The notes under the pieces: generated by a model
The model's input: the letters and a program-made list of their open reading frames with translations, nothing else
What the model was told of the DNA's origin: nothing
The model's database searches: none
Made by a program: the position numbers and the translations under genes
Shown: positions 1 to 12,458 of the stretch, one piece after another
Numbering within the stretch: position 1 is the first letter of the stretch
How the letters are laid out: every line of letters starts with the position of its first letter
From: Thalassia testudinum
Lineage: Eukaryota; Streptophyta; Magnoliopsida; Alismatales; Hydrocharitaceae
DNA length: 64,000 nucleotides
Reading direction: 5' to 3'
Assembly: GCA_037157565.1 (NCBI GenBank)
Contig: JAZHRO010000013.1
Span: forward strand, 33,856,501 to 33,920,500

Positions 1-349
1 TCATTAACGGAGAAAAAGTAGATGTTGATACGAAGGGGTCGATGGAGGTTGGGATGGAGGCATGTGGAGTGGTATCAATGGAGAGAAGACGTAAGCAAAG
101 GTAGAGGAGGGAAAGAGGTGAGAGCGGAGGGAGCAGGTGATATGAGAGGTGGGGTCCACAGTGTTCGAGGAAGGGAGGAGGTAGGCAAAGATCATTGAGG
201 TTAGAGATGAACCCGAACCCGAACCCAACCCAATTGAGTTAGATTGGGTTGGGTTGCGAGTTATATTAGATTGAGTTGAGTTGAGATTTTATTAATCCGA
301 TAAAAAATGGGTTAGATTGGATTTGATGTTCGATTCAACCCAATTTTTA

Positions 350-353
<4 letters not shown>

Positions 354-386
<33 letters not shown>
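354..386. repeat. (TA)n microsatellite
   Basis: Uninterrupted alternating TA run inside the hAT-like element. Confidence 0.9.
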
Positions 387-389
<3 letters not shown>

Positions 390-832
390 TATCCATTCAA
401 ATTTCAAAAGCAAAAAAAAGCCACCCTTTTCAAACTTGAAAGGGAAAAATAAAAAAACTCACGCAAGACACATGTTGTTTCCTCAATTTTTCCTCTCGCC
501 ATGCACTCTCCATCGTAGACACGTAGGAGCGTCCATGTGCACTCTCTTTTCGATTTCCCATTCTTGCTATCGCCACTAGCCTCCCCATTGTAGACTTGCC
601 GCTCCCTTCTCGTTGCCATCGTTCTCCTCGTCACCACTCGAGGCCAGCATCTTCCTCCTTCCTTTCTTTCTCCTCTATATAAGTGACAGCTACCACCTCT
701 CTTGACCTTAACCATAGCCTCACCTAGCCATCCTCCTTCGATGGCCACTATCATTCACTAGAGCTGCTACCACCACCACTACACAGCCCACCACTCCTTC
801 ACCGACTATCCACCTCTGTCTCTACCTTTCCT

Positions 833-1015
833 TTCACCCAACTCGAACCTATCACCAAAGTCGCTACCACCTCCATCACCACAAAGCCTACCACCCCCTC
901 ATCGTTCATTCTTCAAGTTTAATATTACCCAACTCAAGCCCATTACCAGAGTCGCTACTACCACCACATAGCCTACCACCTTTTCATCGACTATTCTTCA
1001 AGTTTAATATTATCA
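833..1015. repeat. Two-copy imperfect tandem duplication
   Basis: Two copies, each about 90 bp, share the order CCCAACTC, ACCA-AGTCGCTAC, AGCCTACCACC and TTCTTCAAGTTTAATATTA (ending near 927 and 1011). The duplication lies inside the hAT-like element and has no coding potential of its own. Confidence 0.6.
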
Positions 1016-1335
1016 GGTATACTTTTATTTTTACTTGTTACTACTATCCAATTATCAACTTTTTTTTTACCTACTTTATTTGTTTTTTTTGAAGATATAA
1101 GTTATTTATGAGTTTAAAATATTTTATTATTAAATATGAAAGATATAGAAAATATGTAGGAGATAAATATAAGTTTTAAATTTTTTGACTAATTAACAAT
1201 CCGTTTAACTCGATATAACCTGACCTGATTTTTATGTGCTGGGTTCGATAGTGTAACGAGTTGAGTTGGATTGAAAAAATCTCAACTCGAAAACAGTGAG
1301 TTGGATTTGAGTTAAGCCTCAATCATAATTGAGGT

Positions 1336-1781
1336 TGTAGGGAGAAAGGTGCAAAGGAGGTGTAAGTGGAGAGACTCGTAATTGCATTGGTTGAAATTTT
1401 GGATAATACAGGGGAAAAACATTGATTGAGCCTCAACCAAGTGGTATTTTTATAACCTCGTAGAGGCATAAATTTAAAATTGACAATCAAGGAATAATTC
1501 TACAACATAGCAAGTTTACAAGAGAAACACAACAAAGCCTTTTCCCGGCTTAATTGGAGTTGTCAATGCAAGCTTGCAAGGGCATTTATATAAAAGTCCC
1601 TTATGTTTAACATAAAGTTTTTGTGTAGAGATTACTACTTCTTAACTAATAACTAGTAAAGATAAGTGAAACAACCAAGAGGATGGGAAGCCTCAATTCT
1701 CCACTTGGACAACATACCATATAAAAGAATAAATGGAGCTTTCATGTGATGGAAGAGAGGACAGCAGGCAAGACTTGGATT
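1336..1781. other. 3' flank of the FBPase gene
   Basis: This should contain the FBPase 3' UTR and poly(A) site (minus strand), but I could not assign a convincing AATAAA-type signal. No other gene is visible. Confidence 0.4.
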
Positions 1782-4700
1782 TCAAGCTTTGGATTCCTCA
1801 GTAGCATAGAGTTCTTTGATTTCTTCGACATCATCATAGCTACCAAGGAACACAGGTGATCTCTGGTGAATTTTTTCCGGGACCAAGTCAAGCGCCTGCA
1901 ACAATTTCAGGAATTAGAGTTTCCTGTGTGAAAAGGGGCTAACATCAACGATGTAAATACTCTTATAAAATTCTTTCTGTGTAAATATTTAACTGAAATC
2001 TACCATCAAGTACAGGATCCAACTCCAGATGTACAAAGCCAGTCCCTGTTGTGAATTGTCATAGTCATTATGGTGGGTGGGCAGGAAATTTTGTCGGTGA
2101 TACCAACATAACAGATCTGTCTTTTCTTTTTCTTAATTGCCAGGAATTGTAATATCGGATTTGGCCCACATCAGATCAATAGCATGTGGATAAGGGGGTA
2201 TTGTTCTACTGTGGTCCTTGACTGATGTGAAAGATGATTGCTCCCAACCATGTAATCGAGCATCCATTTTGTATGTTGAAACTAAGCCTGTGAACAAATT
2301 AAATTGCTAATACCATCTATGATCCTAGGCAGTAGAACTTAATGCTATCATTATCCATATCCAGTTCTAGTTAAGTGGAACTGAACTAGAGATACATTGT
2401 TGGGGCTCTGTAAATATATACCAAGGTAAATTCAAATAATGATAATGAGACAACCAAAAAGTAAAGAAACCTTGATGTCACAATAAAATCATCAGTAACT
2501 CAATGATATATCAGACGCACCCTTTGCTTGCCAGTAAAAGCTTGACCTCCTGCTTGTTCTATCAAGAATGACATCGGGAAGACTTCATAGAGGAGGCTGT
2601 CTCACATAGCATGTTAGTGAAGTGAGACTATCTAGTTTAGAGTAACAAGTGGCTAATGAAATTGAATTTATTGTTTTACCGAAGTTTTCCATTTGGGCTC
2701 TTGTTGTCTGCGGGGTACATAAACAAACCCCCATAAAGAAGAGTTCGATGGACATCTGCAACCATGCTGCACATTGCAACATGCCAATCAGCATCAAATA
2801 GGTAGATCAAAGACAGATTTAAGGTCTCAACATTGAAAAGAATAATAGCTATCTGGGAGGATAATTACACATCAGGACATTAAAAGAAATCTTTTCTCTA
2901 CAAGGAGTTCAGAAGTCAAAAAAAATTGTAAACCTGTTAGATTGTTTCAGTCCTAGGTGTATAATCAGATTACGTTTATAGTTGCCTTAACAAATAGCAG
3001 ATTGCCATGGAAAAGTAGGACATATGCATATATATGTGTGAATCAAATCCACCTCCAGCATTAACAATAAAATGGAAACAGATATTCAAAAAACAAAATG
3101 GAAATAGATATGAAGAAAATTGAAGATATACAGATAAGAATACACATATATGGAGTTTATTCATTCACGCAAGAGATTCCTTAGAGGATAGAGCATATCA
3201 ACAAAGAAGCATTAAGCAATTAAAAGGAGTGAATCCAAAATAGAAAAGGTGCATCCTCCACATTCCTAAATTTGAAGCTCTTTTGTTAGAGACTATTGCA
3301 AAAGATAGCACACACAAAGGTCAATCCATACCTTCCAATATATCGTAGAGATTTTGGAGATAGGCCATCCTGTGGGAACTTACATTTCCCAACAAACCTG
3401 TAAAACGTGTTATCAGGGGTCCTGCACAGAATTATAGACATTATTCCATACTGAGTGATTCAAGTGACACCTACTTTTTTGTTGGTCCATCCCAATTTCT
3501 AGCATTCCCTTCATTTACAGAGTAAATTTTTCCTTTCTTGGGAATCTGCATAAAAACAGCCATGGCGATCTTGTAAACATTGACCTTCCTAATATAATGA
3601 CCAACATGGTTTAGCTGAATGGACAACTATAATGGCCAGTGAGAAACTTCAGGGCATATCTATAAAAGAATATCCCATAGTTTGATAAAAGGCATATGCA
3701 GTCACACCTTGATTTCAGGATGTGTAAGAATAAACTCTCCAAGAGATGGATCTAATGTGAAGCCATTGACGCCTGTTCCAGTGCTCAGCACTAACTGAAA
3801 TATGTGAATTTTTAAACAGTAAGCATCAGAATAGAAGACAGTAACTGCAAGGAGCATGACAATGTAAAAGTTGCCAAAGTTGACTACATCAAGATGCATT
3901 CCCTACCGTGCAAGAGCTCCCATACATGCAATAACCAGCAGCTACCATATTCCTTCCAGGTTGCAATACATCGTTCAGAGATATATTATGAGGATCGTGT
4001 ACCATGTAGATTCCAAAGATCTGGGAGACAAATCACAATTACCAACAATGATAACCAGAAATATTATAGGCAAAATCAGAGTAAGAAAAAAGAAATACAA
4101 TATACAAGTTCAACAAGACATCAATTGAATTTGAAGAAGAATTCTTAAAAAATATTTTCACATCGATATTTTGATATTAGTATATCCTTTACAGGATACA
4201 ATCAAACAGATGTGTAATAATAAACTTACCGTTCCGATTGAGACACCGCAGTCAATGTTTGAGGACCCATCTAGAGGATCGAATACAACACAATATCTGC
4301 AATTCGTTAAAAATTGTAAAACCTTTCTGTTATAAATGCAGTGAATTTTTTAATTGGCACTAGTGCAACATGCAAAGGAGACCTTCCACGCATAGCTGGA
4401 TTCACAAAAGTTGCTTCCTCATCTTCCTCTGAAACAAGGATACACTGAAAAAGAAGAAAAAGAACATTTTTAGTCCTTAAATAATAATTAGACTTCTTTT
4501 CCATGACAGAGATATCAAATTTATAACAGCTTACAGTGCGCCCACTGCTAACTAAAGCCTTGATAAAAACTTCATTTGATAGCACATCTAGCTTCTTTTG
4601 TTCCTCACCCTGTATTAGGAGTTGAAGGTGTCCAAGTTCCCAGTTAGACCCAAGAAATCACTTAACAGTAGAGGACAAATGATTTATTACATTCTAGTTT

Positions 4701-6921
4701 AAAAGTTGTTGCTTCCAGTTGAATTACATTAGTAACCAACTTGCCTGGATATTAGTCTCCCCAGCTAGGCCTATTAGCTTTGCAAGGCCAGCCTGTTGCA
4801 AACGAAACACTAGCTCAGTCATACATCATCCAATAATAAATGAAATAGAACTACAAGATTAACATGGTAGGTTATCACAAAGAACGTCATTTAGATCGAC
4901 TAATGTAAAGAATCACGCCCCAAATTCCTTAATGCCATGATGAAAAGGGACGATCCTTCTAAAAGAGAAAAAGTTCTATAGTCCAACACAGGTTATAGAA
5001 TCAATGTCACTTTCGGTAAAAGATGTTTATAATGGTTTTAATGGATTCCTTTCGTTGGTTAATCAGGAAATACAGAGAATCTGTGTGCGTGACCTATGGA
5101 TAGGCTATATCATGATGGGCAGAGATAACGGGACCACCAAGGCAAAGCACAGCACCTATCCATTGTAGGTAAACTAAGGTAAGGTGCGATTTGGGTCCTC
5201 TCAGATGCCTTGGCCCTTGGGCATGAAGATCTTTCCACGTTGGCCAATCGAGTCAACTTGACAGGAAAAAATGCAAAAGAAAGGCCCTATCCTTTATCCT
5301 GCTTTTCTGGGAAAATACTCATCCTACTGGCTACTGCCTCAACTTGCTCTGACAATAATACCAATAATTTCAAGGGCCGAATATTCGTCTAATGCTATAT
5401 TTTTTACAAAGGCATTGAAAACCTATTTTTTCCTGAGTCCCGAAATCCTGATCCACGTAAAGATTATTCCTATTCTATCTATCAATATATAATGGTAGGA
5501 AGACAAGTAACACGAAGTAGCTTTCTAGTCTCTATCACACTCCAAAACGCATACCAAAGTGAGACATTAAAGAGCTCAACTCAACAAGTTGGCTCCTCAA
5601 CTGCAAGTAGAGGAAAGCTCCACTAAGAAAAAAGCAGCCGGGATTGTTATAATCACAATAGATAGATATTAGACATCTACCAACCTTCCATAAATGATTC
5701 CATGAAAAGCAAACATAATAGTCACAGGGCAAGACTCCCTCCAGCTGCTATTGGGGAGATCTCAAGCAAACGTTCAACAACCCATCTTCCTTCCCCCCAC
5801 AAAACGTTTTTTTTTCAGAAATGCACTTATGAAATGTTGATATTACATATATACCAATAAGTTTATCACATTAACACAGATACTCTAAAGACCGATATCC
5901 GACCATCCATCGAAAGATCGAGATTCAGCAAATACCAAAATGAGAACAAAAAAGGAGATCTTGCCATTGAAACATTGCAAGAGCTTGAAGCCGCAGTACG
6001 ATCTTCGGTTGAGGTCTTCGACGACAAAAGTAGCATTAACTTGAATATTAGATACACGAAAAAACAAGACGTACTCAGAAATACTGAATTCCTGCCCGAA
6101 CCTAAGTCCCGGGGACATTAATCAAAAGGTAACAAATATCCATCCAGGGATGCATGTTTAAATAGAAAAATCAAGAGGGATCTATATGGCATCGACAGTC
6201 TACAGGGGTATCTATGCAAAATCACCAAAAAGAAAAATATAACTATCTCTAAAGGCTGGCTTGTTTGGTAGGTCAGTTTGATCGTCCGACGAGATTAACC
6301 GAGTTACAAGGGGTTAACCCATGGAATTACTTATAGCAAGCCGTGGCCATCCTACTGTACAAACAGCGTTCTGAACAGTCACAGCTCACAAGTTAATCCA
6401 GAAGAATAACTCTTTTTGACTTTCAAACAGCTACACAAGACAACTCTATTCTAAAGATTCATATCACAGGTAATTCCATCCCTCATCCCAAATTAGGGCT
6501 AAAAGCCCAAACATTCGGAAGAGCACCCCCCCTCCCCGGCCGCCCGGATCCGATTCTGCAACAAGAGAGGGCAATGGCATCGAATCGGATGCCCTCAATT
6601 CAATTGCACGATTCCATCCACAGTCACGGAATTAATCGGGAACACCAACACTCCCGGAGCATCCAATCGATCGTGGAAGAATTTAAAGCGTCGAGAGCAT
6701 TCATCCATCGATAATAAATAAATGAACAATTAAAATGACAACAATGAAATTAGGGGATCGACCTTGCTGACGGAGGAGCAGACGAACTTGCAGCCGAGGA
6801 CGATGTGGTCGAGGAGGATGGTGAAGTCGCCCTTCGACTCCGGGTACCTCGACTGCTCGTTCAGCACGAACCTCGTTATCGTCATCAGGTCCGTCCTATG
6901 CGCGTCCGCCGCGTGGTCCAT
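1782..6921 (-). CDS. Cytosolic fructose-1,6-bisphosphatase, 12 exons, 341 aa
   Basis: Hydrolyses fructose-1,6-bisphosphate to fructose-6-phosphate plus phosphate in the cytosol, a control step of sucrose synthesis and gluconeogenesis. Minus-strand exons: 6763-6921, 4745-4792, 4535-4609, 4383-4444, 4230-4296, 3907-4020, 3708-3794, 3475-3545, 3332-3397, 2680-2766, 2521-2596, 1782-1895. They join in phase to 1026 nt ending in TGA. The start is the first ATG ([13 protein letters not shown]), the usual cytosolic N-terminus with no transit peptide. Visible family motifs: SEEDEEATF (about 99-107), metal-binding DPLDGSSN (121-128), [19 protein letters not shown] (about 215-223), [18 protein letters not shown] and [13 protein letters not shown]. 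The redox-regulatory cysteine loop of the chloroplast isoform is absent, which supports a cytosolic enzyme. Intron 1 is large (1970 bp). Intron 2 is GC-AG; the others are GT-AG. The gene looks intact. Confidence 0.95.
4610..4744 (-). other. GC-AG intron (FBPase intron 2)
   Basis: On the minus strand the donor reads CAG|GCAAGT and the acceptor TACAG|GGT. Splicing at these points joins GETNIQ to GEEQKKL in frame, as the family requires. GC donors with a strong AG|GCAAGT context are the best-known minor U2 class. Confidence 0.85.
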
Positions 6922-7040
6922 CCTCTCTCGATCCTTCCTCGATCACACCTTCTTTCCTCCGTCCCTCTTCAAGTGAGGGCAACCACGAAACAGCAGGTGA
7001 GCAGTGAGCGCGAGAGTGAGGAGTGGTGTCGAGGGGTGCT

Positions 7041-7085
7041 TATCTATAAAAGGTTGGAGCCGGGGAGTGTTTCGTGGGACACGTG
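7041..7085 (-). promoter_or_regulatory. Putative FBPase core promoter: TATA-like box and G-box
   Basis: Reading the minus strand upstream of the FBPase ATG there is CACGTG (7080-7085, in the context GCCACGTGTC) and then TATAGATA (7041-7048), about 120 bp before the start codon. The spacing suits a 5' UTR of roughly 90 nt. A G-box fits a light- or sugar-responsive photosynthate gene, but that is inference. The plus strand also reads TATAAAAG here, so direction is not proven by the TATA alone. Confidence 0.5.
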
Positions 7086-7536
7086 GCGGGTCCAGGGGGC
7101 GCGGGGGGGACGTGGTTCGAGGCCTGCGGAAAGGCTACGCCCACGACGGTTGAAAGTGTGGTGGTGACGAGACGGCGAGGGGAGATTCGCGAGGGTTTTG
7201 ATGGGGGGGGGGGTGGGGTTGTTGTGGTTATGGTGTGGTGGAACCAGAAGTGATGTGGTCTAGCGTTTTGTGCACGTAGGACGATGGCATAATTAATTGG
7301 GGGATTACTCCATGTACGTCGTCACTCTACGTATATACTAAGAAAATGCTTCGTACATCTCACTTTACGTCCGAAAATATACCATGTCAATCCTAGCCGT
7401 GCATCTCACACAATAAGACAAAAATACTGTTGTGTTTTTGTTTTACTTGCCTTGATGGATGGCTGAGATTGACTACTGTCTGTGTCTAGAGCTAGTTGTC
7501 TGCGTCACATGACTCACATCTATTGGACGATAGAAT

Positions 7537-7582
<46 letters not shown>

Positions 7583-8853
7583 CAGGAAGCACGCGAGTAT
7601 TCTCCACGTGAGTTACGTAAAGATTTGATAATATTTTTCATTTAAGTAATATCTTAGATAGAAAGTTTAAGAATTAAGATTATCTTATATAAATATGTTA
7701 TCAATTAAATTTAAAGTTAAAATAACACCTTTAATGTTTTCTACTATTAAGATCAAATTTTATAATATTTAAATAGTAAAAAAAATTTTCTTACCATATA
7801 AGTGTTAGGAATGTCCGTTGAACTTCAAATTTGATGTACAAATATATTCATATAGAGTTACTTTGATTTATAAATTTTTTATTAAAAATATTACTCGTAG
7901 TTGAAGAAATTACTGTACCTGTAAATCTAATGTGTAGATCATCTTTACACTCCAACCCCCCATCTATATATTTTTGTAAATTTTTGATAATATATATATT
8001 TTTTCATGTATTTGATATTTAGGTATTTCACTACATAAGGTTGCTCCATTGTAATTGTATATATCCAACGTGGATCTTCCCATAACTAGGATCAATTAGT
8101 AACATGACTCAATTAATCATTTACGCAAATATGATTATATCCAATCATCTTGATTAGGTTAAGTTATCGTGATAGCATAAACCTGGTTAGTTATCTAAGA
8201 GATGAGTTCATTGTATGCATGTTAATTAGGTTTATGAAATCATCGGTATGTTTATTCACACATGATAAATCAATCATTAACCATATGTATCAGTAATCGG
8301 TTGCCAATATTGAAGAACAAAGAATATACTTTTAAAGTAGAAGGACTATAATACTCCATCCCTTTGCCTTTCTTATTGGCCCGTTGTCTTCTCACAAGTA
8401 ATGCCATGACTATGTTGTTAGATTCTCATCAACTTTCTTTATGCTATAATAGTTGGTTGTAGCTTGTGAATTCCCCTTGGCCAATGATGTCTCATTGCAG
8501 GTGCTTTCCATTGGCTGTAGCCTTCATGCTGCTTGCTTCCTTTGGATTGCTAACGCTAGTCATTGCCTTTGATAGAAAATGGTTGGAGAGGAAGAAGGGA
8601 AATGAGGAGAAGAGAACGACACACACATGTGGAGGTAATTAATGGGAAGGACCTTTGATGAAATGTAAGGGACAAGAATGGAGGATTTTTTTTGCGAGGC
8701 ATTAGGAGTATATGGATTCTAAATTTTGCATAAATGAATTCTTGAACAGATTGTTCTCTCTCTAGAACACTAATACATTCAATTTTAGGATCATTGGAAT
8801 TTTTATGACATAATAAATCTTATTTCATTCTGGACCTCCATCATGGGTTGTTC
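7086..8853. other. Intergenic, AT-rich; no gene seen
   Basis: GC-rich up to about 7260, then AT-rich. It contains a G-rich run near 7202-7218 and an AT microsatellite. No reading frame or RNA gene can be supported. Confidence 0.5.
7538..7580. repeat. (AT)n microsatellite
   Basis: About 21 uninterrupted AT units. Confidence 0.9.
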
Positions 8854-8864
8854 AAGAATGACCT

Positions 8865-9026
8865 ACTCTTGGAGATCCCTTGTCTCTCGTGGGAAGGGGA
8901 GGAATGTCTCCCGTCCTTGGGACGAGAGGAGTTCGGGTGTCTCTCTCTCTTTTCCCTTGGAGGTCGAGGTCCTTGTAATTAATCATTTCATTTCCTTTTA
9001 ATAGAAAATCTATGTTTAAAAAAAAA
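8865..9026 (+). mobile_element. Short 5'-truncated non-LTR retroposon (LINE or SINE) with poly(A) tail
   Basis: A 162-bp body ends in a run of A and is flanked by a perfect direct repeat AAGAATGACCT (8854-8864 and 9027-9037). Variable-length TSDs plus a 3' A-tail are the signature of target-primed reverse transcription. The body has no obvious pol III A/B boxes, so a truncated LINE 3' end is somewhat likelier than a SINE. The family was not identified. Confidence 0.75.
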
Positions 9027-9037
9027 AAGAATGACCT

Positions 9038-11220
9038 GCCCTTACTCATGACTAAATTTTGTATTACTAGGCACATATTATTGAATATTGAAAGTCATCC
9101 ACGTTCTTTAAAGCCTTCCATATAGAATGAGACCTAATCTTATGTCTTGCATTTGAGATGGCCAATCTGATATAAAGTGCTAGTAGGGGAAAAAATTGAG
9201 TTGGTTTGCATTTCAAACCTTGCAATTTGGTAGTTATTTCATTCTGAGTCTCCTCACAATAAAAAATGGCACTAGCCCCTTTTGGGCAATCACTTCACCT
9301 TTTTTGGTTGAGCGCACCTAGTGTTGCTAGGTCGATGTGGAAGGGGTTGTCCTTTGAAGAGGAACAAGGTTTTTTTTCTTCTTTCTTTCTCTTTTATTAG
9401 TTTGTGGTGTGAAATAAAGTTTTGCTATTTGAAATTCATTATTTGGTTGGGTGAATAAAAAAAGAACAAGAGGTAAGTATGACCTATTTTGATGTAGTTA
9501 TGAAACGGTTGAACAAAGGAGCTAATTTAACTTAAAAGATGGAATCTTAGGTTTTCTTGGAACAACAAGACCCACTCGTTTTTCTTCTTTTATAGATAAA
9601 ATGATTGGTATAATGATATGATGTTAGTGAATATTTATTTAATAATATAAGTAGGAGTGGGGAATGTTAGTGGATATTTATTTACTATTAAAAGCGAGAG
9701 TGGAGGATATAATGATATTTGTTTAATAATAAAAGTGAGAATAAAGATTATTGTAATATGATCGAATTGATTGGAAGTAATTGTGTAGGAATTTGTATTA
9801 AAATGATAAAAAAATCTCAATAAATACCTCAAGTTGAGAAAAAACCCTCCAAAACCTACCACCAAACACATCCTAAGATGCCATGACATTCCTTTATTTC
9901 TTGAAACACCTTGAGTACCCTTACAAAATGTATTATCTTCCTATTTTTTTGAAATTTGCAGCGTAAAATGCTGATGTTGGCGAGAGCTTTGATTCCATTA
10001 CTGCTAAGGCATGAAAAATACAAAAGCATCCCCAGATTCCTCAAATGTGACTTTGTGGGGGGGGGGGGGGGGCGTGCTGTGGGGGCAACTTCCCCAATTT
10101 ACCCGAAGGGTTCTAGGTTATCAAATAAAAAATAAAGAAGATATCCTGATATCTGTTTCTCTTCCTTTTCTGTTTCCAAGCCTGAAGCATGAACAATCCT
10201 ATCATCCAATAACAAGACAGTGATGATTATCTTGCTATGAGCTTTTGGGTAATGTCCTTGCATACCGTGGGTGTGAGGGTTGGCATTGACAAGGATGTGC
10301 GTATCGACAACGTGATAAGAGACGAGTGGTGAAAGGAAGCAGTGAACGAGAGGAGAGGACTTCATGGGGACAACGTGATAAAGTTTTTCCAGGAGAGACG
10401 AGGTGCAGGATTCTCTAGTTCTTTCCTCTTCAGATGAAGTGATTTTCCAATATAATACACGAAGTGTGAAGAATGGACCAGCATCTTATTTTTATTATAT
10501 TTTTTCAGACCCATCCTACTTAAGCTTCTAGGTCACACAAAGATTCAGCACCATCTCTCTCATGCTAATATTGCATTCAAGCTTAGTTTGTGTGAATAAT
10601 GCAGAAGGAGATCCTTCCATTAAGATGGGGTGCTTAGTTTAGTTGCATATGCATTTCAGTTGGGCAATTGAGTATTTAAGCCTTCCTAGTTGAACCTAGA
10701 CCTTTTTTTGTAAGCAAAGGAATCCAAGTGTCAATTGGTCAATGCCAACGCAACCACCAGTATTTGATTTGTCATGTGACTAAGAAAATTACTTCTCCAA
10801 GGTAGTAATTTAAGCCTTTGGTACACTGCATCTCTTAGAAGATCCAATCCCTATCGTTGTTTCTTATTAAATCAAGTGGCTTGTCTAAAAGAATAAGATA
10901 GCTCCCCTTGTGTCTGTCTTGTTCTAATTCAATTAAATTAATATATTGATAGTCCACCCAATCCAATTGTATAGATCAATAAAAATGCAAAGTATCGGGA
11001 ACCAATTCCTGGTACGAATTTGCTCGCACTTAATTCACAGGAACATCGTCAAACGTGTCAGTTTGAGGTCTCCGTCAATTGTGTATAGAAAAAGAGTCAT
11101 GGAATCAATGCTCGGGGTTTCCATCTTTAATTACGGGTCGCCAGACTCGCCACAGAGGCGTCAAGTGGAACTTGCAAAAGGTGGGTTGTTTTTCCCAGAA
11201 ATAAGAAAATGAAATAAAAT
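9038..11220. other. Intergenic; no gene seen
   Basis: Mostly AT-rich non-coding sequence. There is a run of 16 G at 10057-10072 and a loosely repeated, AT-rich stretch at 9600-9740. Short open frames here have no recognisable protein content. Confidence 0.5.
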
Positions 11221-11293
11221 TGGAGATGCGGGGTATCGATCCCCGTACCTCTCGCATGCTAAGCGAGCGCTCTACCATCTGAGCTACATCCCC
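11221..11293 (-). tRNA. tRNA-Ala (anticodon AGC)
   Basis: The minus strand folds into a 73-nt cloverleaf. The acceptor stem GGGGATG pairs with CATCTCC, discriminator A73. The D arm carries AGCTCAGATGGTAGAGC, and the anticodon stem CTCGC/GCGAG encloses TTAGCAT with anticodon AGC. The T arm contains GGATCGATACC. The stem has the G3:U70 wobble pair that is the identity element for alanyl-tRNA synthetase. There is no intron. T-rich sequence follows the 3' end (below 11220), as expected for pol III termination. It stands alone, with no other tRNA nearby. Confidence 0.97.
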
Positions 11294-12453
11294 ATGTGAC
11301 GTCGAAATTAAAATGTATATAATATTATATATTATTTTTATATCATGAAACAGAAGCAGGTTCTAATGCCCATTTTTCACAAACTACTCATCTAACATCC
11401 CATCTCAGCTTTAAGTATTTAATAGCATTGTTTTTATAGGGTTATAGCACCGATGCTTATATAACACTAGTACTACTATATACATGAATGTTATAGCACC
11501 ATTGCCATAAGATTTTTATTTACTACCCTACTTATTTTTTTTATTTGAAGAAGCGACGCACATTATTGTTATAAAATTGATATTGGAAGATTAAATAACA
11601 CTGAAATTATGTACATAAAGGTATAAACACTCATATTAGGAGATTTTATGCATTTATGCTACCGCAGCTATATTGAAACATGAGGACTTGTAAATCACAA
11701 TTATAACGATATAATTAAACAAAATTCATTGCAATCAAATAAATTTAAGGCACATTTGGATCTACGATCATCCACCACACTTTCTCTTATAGACGATGCT
11801 CTTGTTTATAACAAGAGATGGAGGAACATGAATCTAATTTTAAATCTGGATTTACCCACACCTGTTATAAATGGATGGTTAGGACTTCACCCCTCTTTCT
11901 CATCCATTGAAACAAGGGATATCCCTGCACTTACTCTTCATTTAAATATGACATATTTTCTTATCATGTAAACACCAAAAGGGGATATCCTCTATTCTTA
12001 ACTTATAAGCCTAGGTTTACTAATTCTCAATGTAAAGTAGCCCTCTCACTCTTACCTATATAGTCACGATTTCTTCCTCCTCTTACTCTCAAGGCTAGTT
12101 TGCATTGAGTGTCAGCTAACTCGAGGTACTAAAATGGAAACAAAGGACAAACCTTCCTTGTATTTATGTGTGAAAAGGAGATATCCCCTAATGCTATTTG
12201 CCTAAAGGGTCAGTAAACATAGGTTAACATGCACATAGAAGTTTTTCGATTTTCAAGTCACAAAAAGCATATTACTGAATAAAATTGGGTTTAACTTAGA
12301 TAATTACTTATGTGCCACCTCCTATTACTAGAAATATAGGTTTTGGTAATAAGATGTTTACGGGGTTTCATTTGAACTATGGCCGAAGAGATTTATACTA
12401 ACAATTTTGCTTGAAACAATTGGCATAAGCTTTAGGGAGGGGAGGAAGGTAAA
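11294..12453. other. Intergenic; no gene seen
   Basis: AT-rich sequence between tRNA-Ala and LTR I. No reading frame or repeat boundary could be supported. Confidence 0.5.
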
Positions 12454-12458
12454 GAGAG

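Larger units (their letters stand above)
202..1327. mobile_element. Probable non-autonomous hAT-like DNA transposon
   Basis: The segment is flanked by a direct repeat ATTGAGGT (194-201 and 1328-1335; a ninth base also matches), the 8-bp TSD length expected of hAT elements. The left end begins TAGAGATGAACCCG and both ends are rich in GGGTT/AACCC-type words, which is common near plant hAT termini. Terminal inverted repeats are weak: only the first two bases clearly match. No transposase reading frame is present, so it would depend on a partner. The interior is C/T- and CCACCA-rich with a short internal duplication. It could instead be an unrelated repeat whose flanks match by chance. Confidence 0.45.

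Noticed and set aside
209..262. Interstitial telomere repeat
   Set aside because: The AACCCG/AACCC words are not TTTAGGG units and sit at the end of a transposon-like segment.
4900..5500. Organelle-derived insert in FBPase intron 1
   Set aside because: The sequence looked different from its surroundings, but I could not match it to any chloroplast or mitochondrial gene.
7045..7053. Plus-strand TATAAAAG promoter
   Set aside because: No gene lies downstream on the plus strand; the box is nearly symmetrical and better placed for FBPase on the minus strand.
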